From NCBI GenBank assembly GCA_030748495.1, contig JASMLX010000064.1, positions 1 through 35,667 of the forward strand: a stretch of 35,667 bases of DNA. Reading direction: 5' to 3'. Numbering within the stretch: position 1 is the first letter of the stretch; every line of letters starts with the position of its first letter. The notes under the pieces were generated by a model. The model saw only the letters and a program-made list of their open reading frames with translations. It ran no database searches and was not told the origin of the DNA. The translations under genes were made by a program, and so were the position numbers. Shown here piece after piece: positions 9,407 to 17,995 of this stretch. This DNA is from Candidatus Poribacteria bacterium (GTDB taxonomy: Bacteria; Poribacteria; WGA-4E; UBA9662).

Positions 9407-10393
9407 TTATCGATGTGTCTGATGCAGAGAGGCTAATCGGCTCTTAACAGCAGCAGCGAAAAGCGGAATCATGATTTCATGGTGGCCGCAAAAACTAAAG
9501 CCCATACCGCCGTCGCTAGTTGGCCGATTGACCACATTTTGTTGAGGTCTGTACTGCTGGATCATGTCGAAGTTCGCCGTGGTAAAATGGCGAACCGTAT
9601 TTCCCAGATTTCGAGCTACAGTCAAAGCCTTGAGAAAAACTTCGGGCAGAATAACCGCCGAGCCGAAGTTGAGAACGACACCACCGTTATTCAGATCAGA
9701 TACAATAGCAGTCAGCAATCGAAAATCACAGAAACTGGTTTGACCAATTGCCGCCCCGTCGGCAGACGAGTGCTGATGGATAATATCGGTGCCAATCGCC
9801 ACATGAACGGTAACGGGTAGATTTAGCCGCCTGGCCTGAACCAGTATACTGCTATCGCCATAAGGCGGATTCAGCGCTAAAAGCCCCTCCGCCAACCCAT
9901 CACCCAGCCCTAGACCGTTCTCCGCTGCCTGATTAATAGCGGTGTTCATCCACCGACCAGTTTCTTCTGCCATGCCGAACATCCCTGTCTGAATATAGAC
10001 GCTGACCTCTTCAGAAGTTTGACCGATCATGGCGATTTCAAAGTCATGGATTGCTGTTGCTCCGTTAAAGGCCAAGGCTGAAATCACCCCAACTTGCATC
10101 AAGTCGATTAAAATCGGACTCAAGCCACACTTGATAACATGCCCTCCCAACATAACGATTACCGGTTTTTGTTGGCGATGAGCTGAAACCACAAAGTCAA
10201 TTAGATCTCTTAGGTCTTCTCCCTTCAATATCCGAGGCATAGAATCGAGCAGACCATCGATCGATAAAGCTGTAGTTTCCGCTTGAAGAATAGGCTGAGC
10301 AAAGTCCTGAATTGAAACTTTGTTTTCCCGCTCTGACAAGGGATAAGTCGTTGCCTGGGTCAGGTCAACTGGATTCCAAGTCTCTTTTTTCAC
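9407..10393 (-). CDS. Conserved protein of unknown function, distantly deoxyhypusine-synthase-like
   Basis: A 328-residue protein with no membrane segments. Conserved-looking blocks include MLGGHVIKCGLSPILIDLM, ALAFNGATAIHDFEIAMIG, VHVAIGTDIIHQH, GGVVLNFGSAVILPEVFLKAL and a C-terminal GHHEIMIPL. The spacing of the first two blocks and of GGVVLNFGSAV recalls the NAD-binding fold of deoxyhypusine synthase, but the catalytic lysine motif (VPKHH in that enzyme) is absent, so hypusine formation is unlikely. I cannot name a reaction. The start is GTG with no clear ribosome-binding site, 15 bp after the stop of the glycosyltransferase gene, which suggests translational coupling in a two-gene operon. 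Confidence 0.75.
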   Translation of the reverse strand: MKKETWNPVDLTQATTYPLSERENKVSIQDFAQPILQAETTALSIDGLLDSMPRILKGEDLRDLIDFVVSAHRQQKPVIVMLGGHVIKCGLSPILIDLMQVGVISALAFNGATAIHDFEIAMIGQTSEEVSVYIQTGMFGMAEETGRWMNTAINQAAENGLGLGDGLAEGLLALNPPYGDSSILVQARRLNLPVTVHVAIGTDIIHQHSSADGAAIGQTSFCDFRLLTAIVSDLNNGGVVLNFGSAVILPEVFLKALTVARNLGNTVRHFTTANFDMIQQYRPQQNVVNRPTSDGGMGFSFCGHHEIMIPLFAAAVKSRLASLHQTHR

Positions 10394-10408
10394 TAATGTT
10401 ATGTTATA

Positions 10409-11512
10409 TCAACTGCGAATCAGGGTATGGTAGATCTGTTCTGTTTTTTGGATCATAACGGCCTGGCTAAAGTGGTTCTCAGCGTGAGCTCGCGCATTCT
10501 GGCCTAATTGCTGGCGATAGGCAGGGTCATCGATCAGTTTCAGCATAGCCTCGGTCAGTGCTTGCCGGTCCATCGCTGGTACCACCAGGCCATTGTACTG
10601 ATCCTTAACAATTTTCAGTTTAGCTGGGTCAGCATCAGAGGCTGAAACCACTGGAGTTCCACAGGCCAGAGCCTCGATCATTACCGATCCACCAGAAAGC
10701 GTCACCAGCAGATCCAGAGAAGCTAAAACCTCCGGCATATCATTCCGCTTACCTGTAAAAACCACGTTCGAGCCGAGTCGATTCTGGCTGATATATCTCC
10801 TTAATTGACGAAAGTAGGACTGTACCCGGACCTCACCGATCAAAAAAAACGCAACTGAATCGCGAATTTGAACGATTTGCTTGACGGTGGATAGAAAATC
10901 CAATTGCCGCTTTAACGGTTCAATTCTGCCCACTAGGCCAATTTTAGTAGTGGTAGTAGTAGTTCTATCCAAGATATTGCCAGGTTTAGGTGTTGGTATA
11001 AATTTATCTGTATCAGTAGCGTCGAAAATCAGATGGATCTGATCGGGATCGAATCCTTCCTTGACCAAACTATCCTGATACCGATCACCAATTACAATGG
11101 CGGCTGAAGCCGAGTTTAAGTACAGTCGCTGAAAGTGTTTTGGGCGAATCCGGGAGCGAACGTGGAAAACAGACGGAATTTCCAAACTTCGACTAACCGC
11201 TTTCAAATAGGGAACCATTCGATGTTCAGAGTGAATCAAATTGACCTGATATTGCCGAGCCAACTGAACCAACTTTTTAGCGGCCAAAGAGCGGAAGGGG
11301 AAAGACTGGATTTGTAGCCAACGGGGTAGCCGTAGGATATGCGTTTGTACACCCGATGCCATAAAGGCTTCCGTCAGATCACCTGCCTTGGGACAAACCA
11401 CAATCGGTTGAAAACAATCTCGATCCAAGCCCTGAATTAGGTATTCGTACTGGATTTCGCCTCCGCCAACTCTTGAGCCGTACAACAGCAGATATAAGAT
11501 ACGATATCGCAC
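10409..11512 (-). CDS. Glycosyltransferase family 4 (GT-B fold)
   Basis: A cytoplasmic sugar transferase of the GT4 type, likely adding a sugar from a nucleotide donor to a glycan or lipid. The N-terminal Rossmann domain has the glycine-rich acceptor-side loop SRVGGGEIQYE (residues 13-23). The C-terminal domain starts with KIGLVGRIEPLKRQ (190-203) and contains the donor-binding segment SGGSVMIEALACGTPVV (273-289). Only the second Glu of the usual E-x7-E pair is present (E280); the first position is Gly. Six consecutive threonines (184-189), encoded by ACT/ACC triplets, link the two domains. The start is GTG without an obvious ribosome-binding site. Acceptor and donor are unknown. Confidence 0.88.
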   Translation of the reverse strand: MRYRILYLLLYGSRVGGGEIQYEYLIQGLDRDCFQPIVVCPKAGDLTEAFMASGVQTHILRLPRWLQIQSFPFRSLAAKKLVQLARQYQVNLIHSEHRMVPYLKAVSRSLEIPSVFHVRSRIRPKHFQRLYLNSASAAIVIGDRYQDSLVKEGFDPDQIHLIFDATDTDKFIPTPKPGNILDRTTTTTTKIGLVGRIEPLKRQLDFLSTVKQIVQIRDSVAFFLIGEVRVQSYFRQLRRYISQNRLGSNVVFTGKRNDMPEVLASLDLLVTLSGGSVMIEALACGTPVVSASDADPAKLKIVKDQYNGLVVPAMDRQALTEAMLKLIDDPAYRQQLGQNARAHAENHFSQAVMIQKTEQIYHTLIRS

Positions 11513-11983
11513 ATTTAGGAGTTTGAAGTTAGGATTTACTTTTTACTCTTTCTCCTTATCACTCTTTTCTCTCTGTTTTTTACTGTGAATTTCATTCACT
11601 ATTTCCAATCAACTATCTCTTAAACCGGTTGGTAGTGATAATGCATTAGCTGATTTTCAATAAAAAGTTCATCTTTTCAGAGATTAGACTCGAGGAGGAT
11701 TTGTGTCCGTTCAAGATTGCCATCCAGAACATAAAACTAGAAAATAGAGGCTGTGTCAACTACTTAATAACGGCCAAGCAAGAGTCTTGTCTGCTAGCCC
11801 AAAATTTCGTGGAGAGACTTCAGCGCGTGTTTGCGGCTAAAGTCTCTCCACGAAATTTTACCACGGGCCATAGGTGGCAGATAAAAGGAAGTATTATCCC
11901 TGTATTATGGGTCCAAGTAAGACGGTGTTTGGCTTCCAGAGGCTGTAACTTCGTCTAACTCTGCCCCGCTAAGCCGTGGTGAC
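11513..11983. other. Intergenic stretch containing a large hairpin
   Basis: A 471-bp gap between the glycosyltransferase start and the epimerase stop. Part (about 11520-11680) is AT-rich. The only structure I see is the perfect inverted repeat at 11801-11859, annotated separately. A plus-strand open frame at 11701-11958 runs straight through that hairpin, has no recognisable domain and is not called. Confidence 0.5.
11801..11859. repeat. Perfect 20-bp inverted repeat with 19-nt spacer
   Basis: The left arm 11801-11820 (AAAATTTCGTGGAGAGACTT) is the exact reverse complement of 11840-11859. Past one C/A mismatch, three more base pairs can form (11822-11824 with 11836-11838), leaving a GC-rich loop. 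It lies 125 bp beyond the stop of the epimerase gene. It could act as a bidirectional terminator, since each arm ends in TTTT, but its length and perfection also fit a REP-like or MITE-like mobile palindrome. Confidence 0.75.
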
Positions 11984-12832
11984 CTAAGTGCGTTTTTCCC
12001 ACTCCGACTTCATGAAGCTCAGGGCGTCTCTTGCCAATTGTTCCTCGCTCTCGTACATACGTCGCCAGATCTTGGTCGCCGCTGCAAGTTCGGGTAGAGC
12101 GAGTCCAAAGGCTTCAACCATCAACCAACCGTCGTAACCGGTTTCTTTGAGTGTGTCAAAGGTTGCATCCCAGTGAACAAGGCCTGTGCCGGGGGTGCTG
12201 CGGTCATTTTCGGAGATATGAACGTGTACCGTATGCTGGTTACAGGAGCGTATGGCGGTGGCAACATCTTTCTCTTCAATGTTAGCATGAAAGGTGTCGT
12301 ACATCATCTTGCAGTTGGGGTGATCTACGGCTTCCACGAAGCGAACAGTATCTGAAGCAGAATTGAGAAGATAACACTCAAAGCGGTTGAGGTACTCTAC
12401 TGCTAGTGTCACATTACATGTTTGAGCATACTCAGCCACTGCATGCATGCTCTCGATACCCCAAGCTAGCTCATCATCGGTGGGACCGGCCCCGCTAAAC
12501 AGGCCTAGTGCGGAGTGGAAAGGGCCACATAGAAAATTTGCCCCTAAAGCCTGACAGCAGTCAAGAGCCTGTTTGTTGAGATTTACACCGGCTGCCCGGA
12601 TCGCCGGGTCGGGGCTAATCGGATTATCCTCTTCATTACGGACAGTCACTGCGGTGCGTTCAAGTCCGAGTTGATTAATATGCTCTCCGAGGGCAGCGCA
12701 TTGATCGACATCATAAGCGAAGAGGGGTATTTCTACCCCATCAAAGCCTGCGTCTTTAAGCGTTTCGAGTATGGGGTAGTGTTCTTCTTCTATACTCCCA
12801 CTCCACAGGAGAAGATTCATACCAAACTTCAT
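11984..12832 (-). CDS. Sugar phosphate isomerase/epimerase-like TIM-barrel protein (tagatose/psicose 3-epimerase type)
   Basis: A 282-residue xylose-isomerase-like TIM barrel. The four metal ligands of the D-tagatose 3-epimerase family can be placed: E146 in LAVEYLNRFE, D179 in MMYDTFH, H205 in VHVHISEND and E240 in LMVEAFG, with further conserved acidic residue E152. Length and order fit the family, which interconverts ketoses at C3 or C2/C3 in the cytoplasm. The N-terminus KFGMNLLLWSG and the segment AGFDGVEIPLF are also typical. GGAG lies 9 nt before the ATG. It stands alone between the hairpin region and rsmB. A role with the sugar dehydrogenases at 3461-6673 is possible but not shown. 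Confidence 0.88.
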   Translation of the reverse strand: MKFGMNLLLWSGSIEEEHYPILETLKDAGFDGVEIPLFAYDVDQCAALGEHINQLGLERTAVTVRNEEDNPISPDPAIRAAGVNLNKQALDCCQALGANFLCGPFHSALGLFSGAGPTDDELAWGIESMHAVAEYAQTCNVTLAVEYLNRFECYLLNSASDTVRFVEAVDHPNCKMMYDTFHANIEEKDVATAIRSCNQHTVHVHISENDRSTPGTGLVHWDATFDTLKETGYDGWLMVEAFGLALPELAAATKIWRRMYESEEQLARDALSFMKSEWEKRT

Positions 12833-12919
12833 CGTTTTTCTCCAATAAAATAAATTAGGTCTATTTTAAACTTGGGCCAGTGCTCTGCCTGTACCCAGAA
12901 ACCACGTTAATCGCTCAGG

Positions 12920-14254
12920 TTATGTTTTTATTAATCTGGCAGCAAAACTGCCGTCCATGTAATGTAAATGCGGAAATGTCTGCCAGTATCCCTCGGTTGT
13001 GACCACATCGTGCTTGGTAGATGGTAAAATTTCGCTGGCAGGGTCAACTATAAAATTCGGATATTGGTGCTGAAATTGAGTAACAACTTTTTGATTCTCC
13101 TCAACTTCTATTGTGCAGGTACTGTAGACAATTACGCCACCACGCTGAATCTGACGGGCAACATTACATAAAATCTGCAATTGTAGTTCGGCTAATTCAG
13201 AAATCTGATTGGGTTTCTTCTTCCAACGAATATCGGGGTGGCGACGCAGAGTACCAAACCCAGAACACGGAACATCAACCAAAACAACATCAGCGAATGA
13301 TAGAAAATCAATTTCCGAATCTAGGGCAGATCCAACTACTGTTTCAACATTCCGCACTCCCAGTCGTTGACAGTTTTGCTCAATCAGCTTAATCTTCTCC
13401 CCAGAAACGTCCATTGCAATAACGCGGCCCCTGTTGCCCATTAACTGCGCCAAATGAGTTGTCTTACCACCTGGCGCTGCACAGAGATCAACGACGGATT
13501 GTGGTTGACAGGCTTGCTCCGGTAGAACCAAGTGGCTGACCATTTGAGCCGCCTCGTCTTGAACTTGGAAGAACCCCTCCGCGTGAACAGACAACCGCTC
13601 TAGGTCGTTAGCGCCAGTGAGGTAGATCCCCTCCGGGCTGATTGCTGTCGGTTGTGCGTTAACACCTTCTGTTGCTAATTGTTCGATCAGATCTTGGCGG
13701 CTGATTTTCAGTGTATTAACACGTGCTGTCAATGGCGCAACGAGATTGCTAGCTCGGCAGAAATCGGTCGTCCAACCTAAGTCGTGATCTGAGATCCAGC
13801 GCTTGATTAGCCACTTAGGATAAGACAAGGCTATACTAATCCCGTTAAGCGGATCTTCAACGGGATCGGGAAACGATAATTCATCTCCTTGTCGAGATAC
13901 GTTTCGTAAAACCGCATTGATAAAGCGGGCTGTTTTAACTTTTGGTTTGGCTAACTCGACGGTTTCATAGATGGCAGCGTGCACCGGGATTCGGTCTAAA
14001 TGCAGTAGCTGGTAAGCACCAAGTCGTAAGATATTTTGAACCCGTTTTTGCAACCGAAATCGTTGAGGAACAAAATTACTGAGGACCCAATCGAGTTGAC
14101 CTCGCCACCGAGTTGTTCCGTAGACCAGTTCGTGAAATAATTTCAGGTCCACTGGTTGGAGTTGTTGTGAGGCTTGTCTAACCAACGGCGAAATTCGGCA
14201 GTTTGGATGTTGAAGTTTTTCTAAGCAGTCGAGGGCAACTTTACGGACTGTCAC
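12920..14254 (-). CDS. rsmB: 16S rRNA (cytosine-967 C5)-methyltransferase RsmB
   Basis: Methylates C967 of 16S rRNA using S-adenosylmethionine. At 444 residues it has the two-part RsmB layout: an N-terminal NusB-like RNA-binding helical domain (about 1-140, with FHELVYGTTRWR and FINAVLRNVSR) and a C-terminal NOL1/NOP2/Sun methyltransferase. The SAM loop is VDLCAAPGGKTTHLAQ (255-270). The motif IV cysteine is C330 in VDVPCSGFGTLRRHPDIRW and the nucleophile is C380 in VYSTCTIEVEEN. The start is GTG; an ATG-based alternative is not evident. It is divergent from the DUF1232 gene, with 104 bp between them. Confidence 0.95.
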   Translation of the reverse strand: MTVRKVALDCLEKLQHPNCRISPLVRQASQQLQPVDLKLFHELVYGTTRWRGQLDWVLSNFVPQRFRLQKRVQNILRLGAYQLLHLDRIPVHAAIYETVELAKPKVKTARFINAVLRNVSRQGDELSFPDPVEDPLNGISIALSYPKWLIKRWISDHDLGWTTDFCRASNLVAPLTARVNTLKISRQDLIEQLATEGVNAQPTAISPEGIYLTGANDLERLSVHAEGFFQVQDEAAQMVSHLVLPEQACQPQSVVDLCAAPGGKTTHLAQLMGNRGRVIAMDVSGEKIKLIEQNCQRLGVRNVETVVGSALDSEIDFLSFADVVLVDVPCSGFGTLRRHPDIRWKKKPNQISELAELQLQILCNVARQIQRGGVIVYSTCTIEVEENQKVVTQFQHQYPNFIVDPASEILPSTKHDVVTTEGYWQTFPHLHYMDGSFAARLIKT

Positions 14255-14259
14255 ACTAT

Positions 14260-14288
14260 TTGAAATATGCTGAGATGGCTGATATAAT
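14260..14288 (+). promoter_or_regulatory. Sigma-70-type promoter for the DUF1232 gene
   Basis: TTGAAA at 14260-14265, a 17-nt spacer, and a perfect TATAAT at 14283-14288. The predicted start near 14295 leaves a leader of about 64 nt before the ATG at 14359. The box pair overlaps the extreme 5' edge of rsmB, which runs the other way. Confidence 0.6.
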
Positions 14289-14358
14289 TTCGGTTAGACC
14301 TGCGATGAGACTGAACTATTGAGACGATAAAGTAAAAACAGAAGAAAGTTAAGTTACA

Positions 14359-14709
14359 ATGGCCCATCCCTTCTTTAACTTCAAGCCCGGTCGGAGGATC
14401 CGCTTCTTGCGTTTCCTTCTACACCTACCCAATTTCATCAAACTAGCTTGGAGGCTTTTCAACGACTCACGCGTGCCAATCCATACTAAATCCATTTGGG
14501 TTCTCGCTGAGTTGGTGGCAATCGCTTTTGCCTTTGCCTACTTTGTCCTGCCGATCGACTTCTTACCTGACTTTCACTTTCTAACACGGTTCGACGACCT
14601 ACTAATTGGTGTTTTTCTAATCTCGGCGCCCGGCACCTGGCTTTTTGTCAAGTTGTGTCCTCGCCCAATTATTCTCGAGCACGTCAAAAGTATTTCGCGA
14701 GGAGAGTAG
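14359..14709 (+). CDS. DUF1232 (YkvA-like) small membrane protein
   Basis: A 116-residue protein with a basic N-terminus (FKPGRRIRFLRFLLHL) and the DUF1232 core: NDSRVPIHTKSIW, a hydrophobic helix (about 51-68), the signature LPIDFLPDFHFLTRFDDLL (68-86) and a second hydrophobic stretch. DUF1232 proteins are small inner-membrane proteins of unknown function. It is the only intact plus-strand gene in the window and has its own promoter. Its stop lies 131 bp from the converging stop of nuoN. The family call is firm; no function can be given. Confidence 0.85.
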   Translation: MAHPFFNFKPGRRIRFLRFLLHLPNFIKLAWRLFNDSRVPIHTKSIWVLAELVAIAFAFAYFVLPIDFLPDFHFLTRFDDLLIGVFLISAPGTWLFVKLCPRPIILEHVKSISRGE

Positions 14710-14840
14710 ATCTAATTCTCGGGGGGCTGGAGATTTCTGTCAAAGGATAACCCGCATCCAACTTAAAGTACTGGGTTAAGATCTTAGTAGCGACAAGGCC
14801 AGACCGGGTTTTATTCTCGCCTGGGGAGTGAAGTGGCCGG

Positions 14841-16343
14841 CTAGGGTTGTTGGGAAACGGTGGCTGCCAACTTACCGACATCTGCTGGGGTAAAGTCTTT
14901 AATCACCGCGCTGATTACTTCGTAAGAAGGTTCCCATAGAATAAATAGCAGAACTGTCGGAATGACAAATGCCAAGAGTAGCAACCGGTTCCCAAAGGAG
15001 AATGTAAGTGGTGTTTGGTCTTCTGCTGTTTCGAAAAACATCGCTTTGACAATCCGCACATAATAATACAATGAGACAGCACTATTTAGAGCGGCTACGA
15101 CTACTAACCAATATAAATGTTTCTGCAGTGCGGCTGTAAACAAAATCCATTTGCCTGCAAATCCAGCCAGTGGCGGGAGGCCAACCAAGGAAAAGAGAAA
15201 AATCGCCATTGAAATCGCGAGCAGGGGAGCGCGGGAAACCAGATTTCGATAACCGCTAATCATCTCGCTACCGACCTGGTTCGCGACGAGTATAACAACG
15301 AAAAATGCTCCCAAGTTCATAAAGAGGTAGATTGTTAGGTAGAAAAGGATTGCTTTGATCCCCGTATCATTCAGTAACACTGCCCCCATTAGCAGGTAGC
15401 CGCTGTGAGCAATGCTCGAGTAGGCCAATAACCGCTTGACATTTTCCTGCGGCAACGCTGCCAAGTTACCGAAAGTCATGGTTAAGGCAGAGATGATCGA
15501 CAGAAGGAGTGTCCAATTGGTTGTACTGAGGTTAGCGATCTGGCCGAATCCGAGATAAAAGATACGGATAAAAAGTGCGAAGCCGGCGGCTTTTGAAGCC
15601 ACAGACAGAAAGGCTGTAACTGGAATTGGTGCCCCTTCATAGACATCCGGCGACCACATGTGGAATGGAACTGCCGCAATTTTATAGCCCAGCCCCGTCA
15701 AAACAAAGACCACAGCTACCATCACTGCTAGTCTAGAATCTGGATCCTCAATTAGTCCGGCTAATTTGGCTCCAATCTCTGAAATACTAGCCGTACCGGT
15801 TAATCCAAACATTAAGGATAAACCGAACAGCATTGTCCCGGAGGCGACTGCACCATAAATGATGTACTTAAAAGAGGCTTCGCTTGAACGTTGATTGTGA
15901 GTCAGGAACCCGGCTAAAATGTAAGAGGAGATGGACACCGTTTCCAGCGATAGGTAAGCCATCAACAAGTTGGTTGATGACGCCATCATAAACATGCCCA
16001 AATTAACAGCAATCAGAATTGAGTAATACTCACCTTTGGTGTTTGGGTCAAGTTCTCTGGATTGTATTGAGAAAACAATGGTAACAGCAGTGGCGACAAG
16101 GGCAATAACCTTAAAGTAAATAGAGAAGCCATCTATCCGAATCATCCCGTCAAACAAAGATTCTGTTGGTGCTCCGGTAGCGAAAATAGCAATTAACGTT
16201 AGGGCAATTCCACCCAATGCAATGTAAGCAATGCTGTTATTGTCCTTGCTGTCAGGTAACAGATCGTAAATAATAGTGACTAACGCGGTCCCAACAACAA
16301 TAAGCTCAGGGATAAAATACTGAAGGCTATCAACACTATTCAC
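14841..16343 (-). CDS. nuoN: NADH-quinone oxidoreductase subunit N
   Basis: Antiporter-like membrane subunit of complex I; helps pump protons as electrons pass to quinone. At 500 residues it is mostly transmembrane helices and has the conserved segment SPDVYEGAPIPVTAFLS with the nearby conserved lysine in VASKAAGF. The end of the gene closes the nuo operon. The start is GTG, supported by AAGGA 8 nt upstream. It begins 23 bp after the nuoM stop. Nothing unusual in length or motifs. Confidence 0.96.
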   Translation of the reverse strand: MNSVDSLQYFIPELIVVGTALVTIIYDLLPDSKDNNSIAYIALGGIALTLIAIFATGAPTESLFDGMIRIDGFSIYFKVIALVATAVTIVFSIQSRELDPNTKGEYYSILIAVNLGMFMMASSTNLLMAYLSLETVSISSYILAGFLTHNQRSSEASFKYIIYGAVASGTMLFGLSLMFGLTGTASISEIGAKLAGLIEDPDSRLAVMVAVVFVLTGLGYKIAAVPFHMWSPDVYEGAPIPVTAFLSVASKAAGFALFIRIFYLGFGQIANLSTTNWTLLLSIISALTMTFGNLAALPQENVKRLLAYSSIAHSGYLLMGAVLLNDTGIKAILFYLTIYLFMNLGAFFVVILVANQVGSEMISGYRNLVSRAPLLAISMAIFLFSLVGLPPLAGFAGKWILFTAALQKHLYWLVVVAALNSAVSLYYYVRIVKAMFFETAEDQTPLTFSFGNRLLLLAFVIPTVLLFILWEPSYEVISAVIKDFTPADVGKLAATVSQQP

Positions 16344-16366
16344 AATTTATATCCTTGCTGCTAGGT

Positions 16367-17890
16367 CTACGGTAAAATTCCAACCGCCTTGCTAGTAGCG
16401 TCCACTGCCTTAACAATAGCATCTACATTTTGGTCAAACATATCGATGGCGAAATGTGGCCAGACACCGAGAATAATCGTTAAGATGCCGAGTGGTATCA
16501 AGGTTGCAATTTCACGCGGGCTAATTTCCTCAATATCCTCGTATTTTGGATTCAACGGGCCTAGGAAGACTCGCTGAAGTGTCAACAGGAAGTAAGCGGC
16601 ACCGATAACTATCCCAATCGTTGAAAGGATAGTTAATAATCGCGAGTGGTCAAAACTACCATAATAGGCACCTAATAGTGACAAGGCCTCGCCGACGAAA
16701 CCACTTAATCCTGGCAGTCCAAGAGAAGCCATAAAGGCTAAGGTCGTGATGCCCATATAAATCGGCATCTTAGCACCCAAACCACCGAAACCTTTGATGT
16801 CTCGGTGATGCGCGCGATCGTAAACCACGCCGACCAACAGAAATAACATACCGCTGATGACACCGTGATTAAACATTTGTAAAATTGCCCCCGTAATACC
16901 AGGCTTATTCAAAGCCGCAATCCCGAGAATCACAAAGCCCATATGACCGATGGAAGAATAGGCAACGAGTTTTTTAAAGTCGGTTTGCCAGAGCGCGCAG
17001 AACGAGCCGTAAATGATGTTGATCACTGCTAAAATAGCTAATCCGTTCGACCAGTAATTAATTCCTGCCGGAAACATATCGACATTAATCCGTATCAGGC
17101 CATAGGTGCCCATTTTCAGTAAAACTGCCGCTAAGATAACACTAATTGCAGTTGGCGCTTCAACATGTGCATCTGGCAACCAAGTATGGAAGGGAAAAAT
17201 CGGCACTTTAACCGCAAAACCAATGAAAAACCCGAGAAACGCCCATTTTTGGAAGGCGGGATCTGCTAACGCATGTCCTGAAGTTTTTGCCAATTTAACT
17301 AGCTCTGGAATATCAAATGTCCTTACCCCCGGATCACCACTCTTGAGATAAACAGCGATCATTGCTACCAGCATCAATACACTACCAAAGAGGGTATAAA
17401 GGAAGAACTTTATAGCCGCATATTCCCGCCTCGGCCCGCCCCAAATGCCAATCAGGAAATACATTGGTAGCAACGTCAACTCGAAGAACACATAAAAAAG
17501 AAATAGATCTAGAGCACAAAAGAAACCGATCATTCCAGTCTCGAGCAATAGAAAAAGGGCCATGTAGGCTTTTACACCTTTTTCAATTTTCCATGATGCA
17601 CCAATACAAATCGGTCCAAGTAGCGCCGTCAGTAAAATCAGGGTTACACTCAGCCCATCAAGGCCAACATGATAATTGATGCCAAAACTTTCGATCCAAG
17701 GCACACTAAATTCTTGTTGGATTCCAGCGGTTCCTCGATCGTAATTGATAAACAGGGAAACCGCAATCAGCAAAGGAATCAGTGTAACTGCAAACGTAAT
17801 CCACCTCGCGGTGTTATCTTGGCCTCGCGGAATCAACAAGACCAAGATCATACCAATGAGGGGTATAAAAATCATCCACGTTAACAACAT
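16367..17890 (-). CDS. nuoM: NADH-quinone oxidoreductase subunit M
   Basis: A 507-residue antiporter-like subunit of the complex I membrane arm. The Mrp-antiporter-type core is clear: the conserved glutamate region (LLLETGMIGFF and FYVFFELTLLPMYFLIG), the loop FPFHTWLPDAHVEAPTAISV and the following LLKMGTYGL lysine helix. The strong Shine-Dalgarno GGAAGGAG lies about 8 nt before the ATG. A 105-bp gap separates it from nuoL, with no gene or strong signal in it. Its C-terminal part resembles other bacterial NuoM proteins in length. Confidence 0.96.
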   Translation of the reverse strand: MLLTWMIFIPLIGMILVLLIPRGQDNTARWITFAVTLIPLLIAVSLFINYDRGTAGIQQEFSVPWIESFGINYHVGLDGLSVTLILLTALLGPICIGASWKIEKGVKAYMALFLLLETGMIGFFCALDLFLFYVFFELTLLPMYFLIGIWGGPRREYAAIKFFLYTLFGSVLMLVAMIAVYLKSGDPGVRTFDIPELVKLAKTSGHALADPAFQKWAFLGFFIGFAVKVPIFPFHTWLPDAHVEAPTAISVILAAVLLKMGTYGLIRINVDMFPAGINYWSNGLAILAVINIIYGSFCALWQTDFKKLVAYSSIGHMGFVILGIAALNKPGITGAILQMFNHGVISGMLFLLVGVVYDRAHHRDIKGFGGLGAKMPIYMGITTLAFMASLGLPGLSGFVGEALSLLGAYYGSFDHSRLLTILSTIGIVIGAAYFLLTLQRVFLGPLNPKYEDIEEISPREIATLIPLGILTIILGVWPHFAIDMFDQNVDAIVKAVDATSKAVGILP

Positions 17891-17995
17891 TGACTAAGCT
17901 CCTTCCAATATAAATAACGTATCTCTTTTTAGATAAAGCAAGATAATAAGCCTCACGATAAAGTGATAAAGTACACTGCTTGGTTTGCCACCTTA

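Noticed and set aside
9407..10393. Annotation as a true deoxyhypusine synthase
   Set aside because: The catalytic lysine motif is missing and bacteria of this type are not known to need hypusine on the basis of this window.
11701..11958. Small plus-strand open frame in the gap before the epimerase
   Set aside because: It runs through the perfect palindrome, starts with a weak codon context and has no recognisable domain.
14710..14840. Possible terminator hairpin between the converging DUF1232 gene and nuoN (TAACCC/GGGTTA)
   Set aside because: Only six base pairs with a loop of about 21 nt and no T-run; too weak to call.
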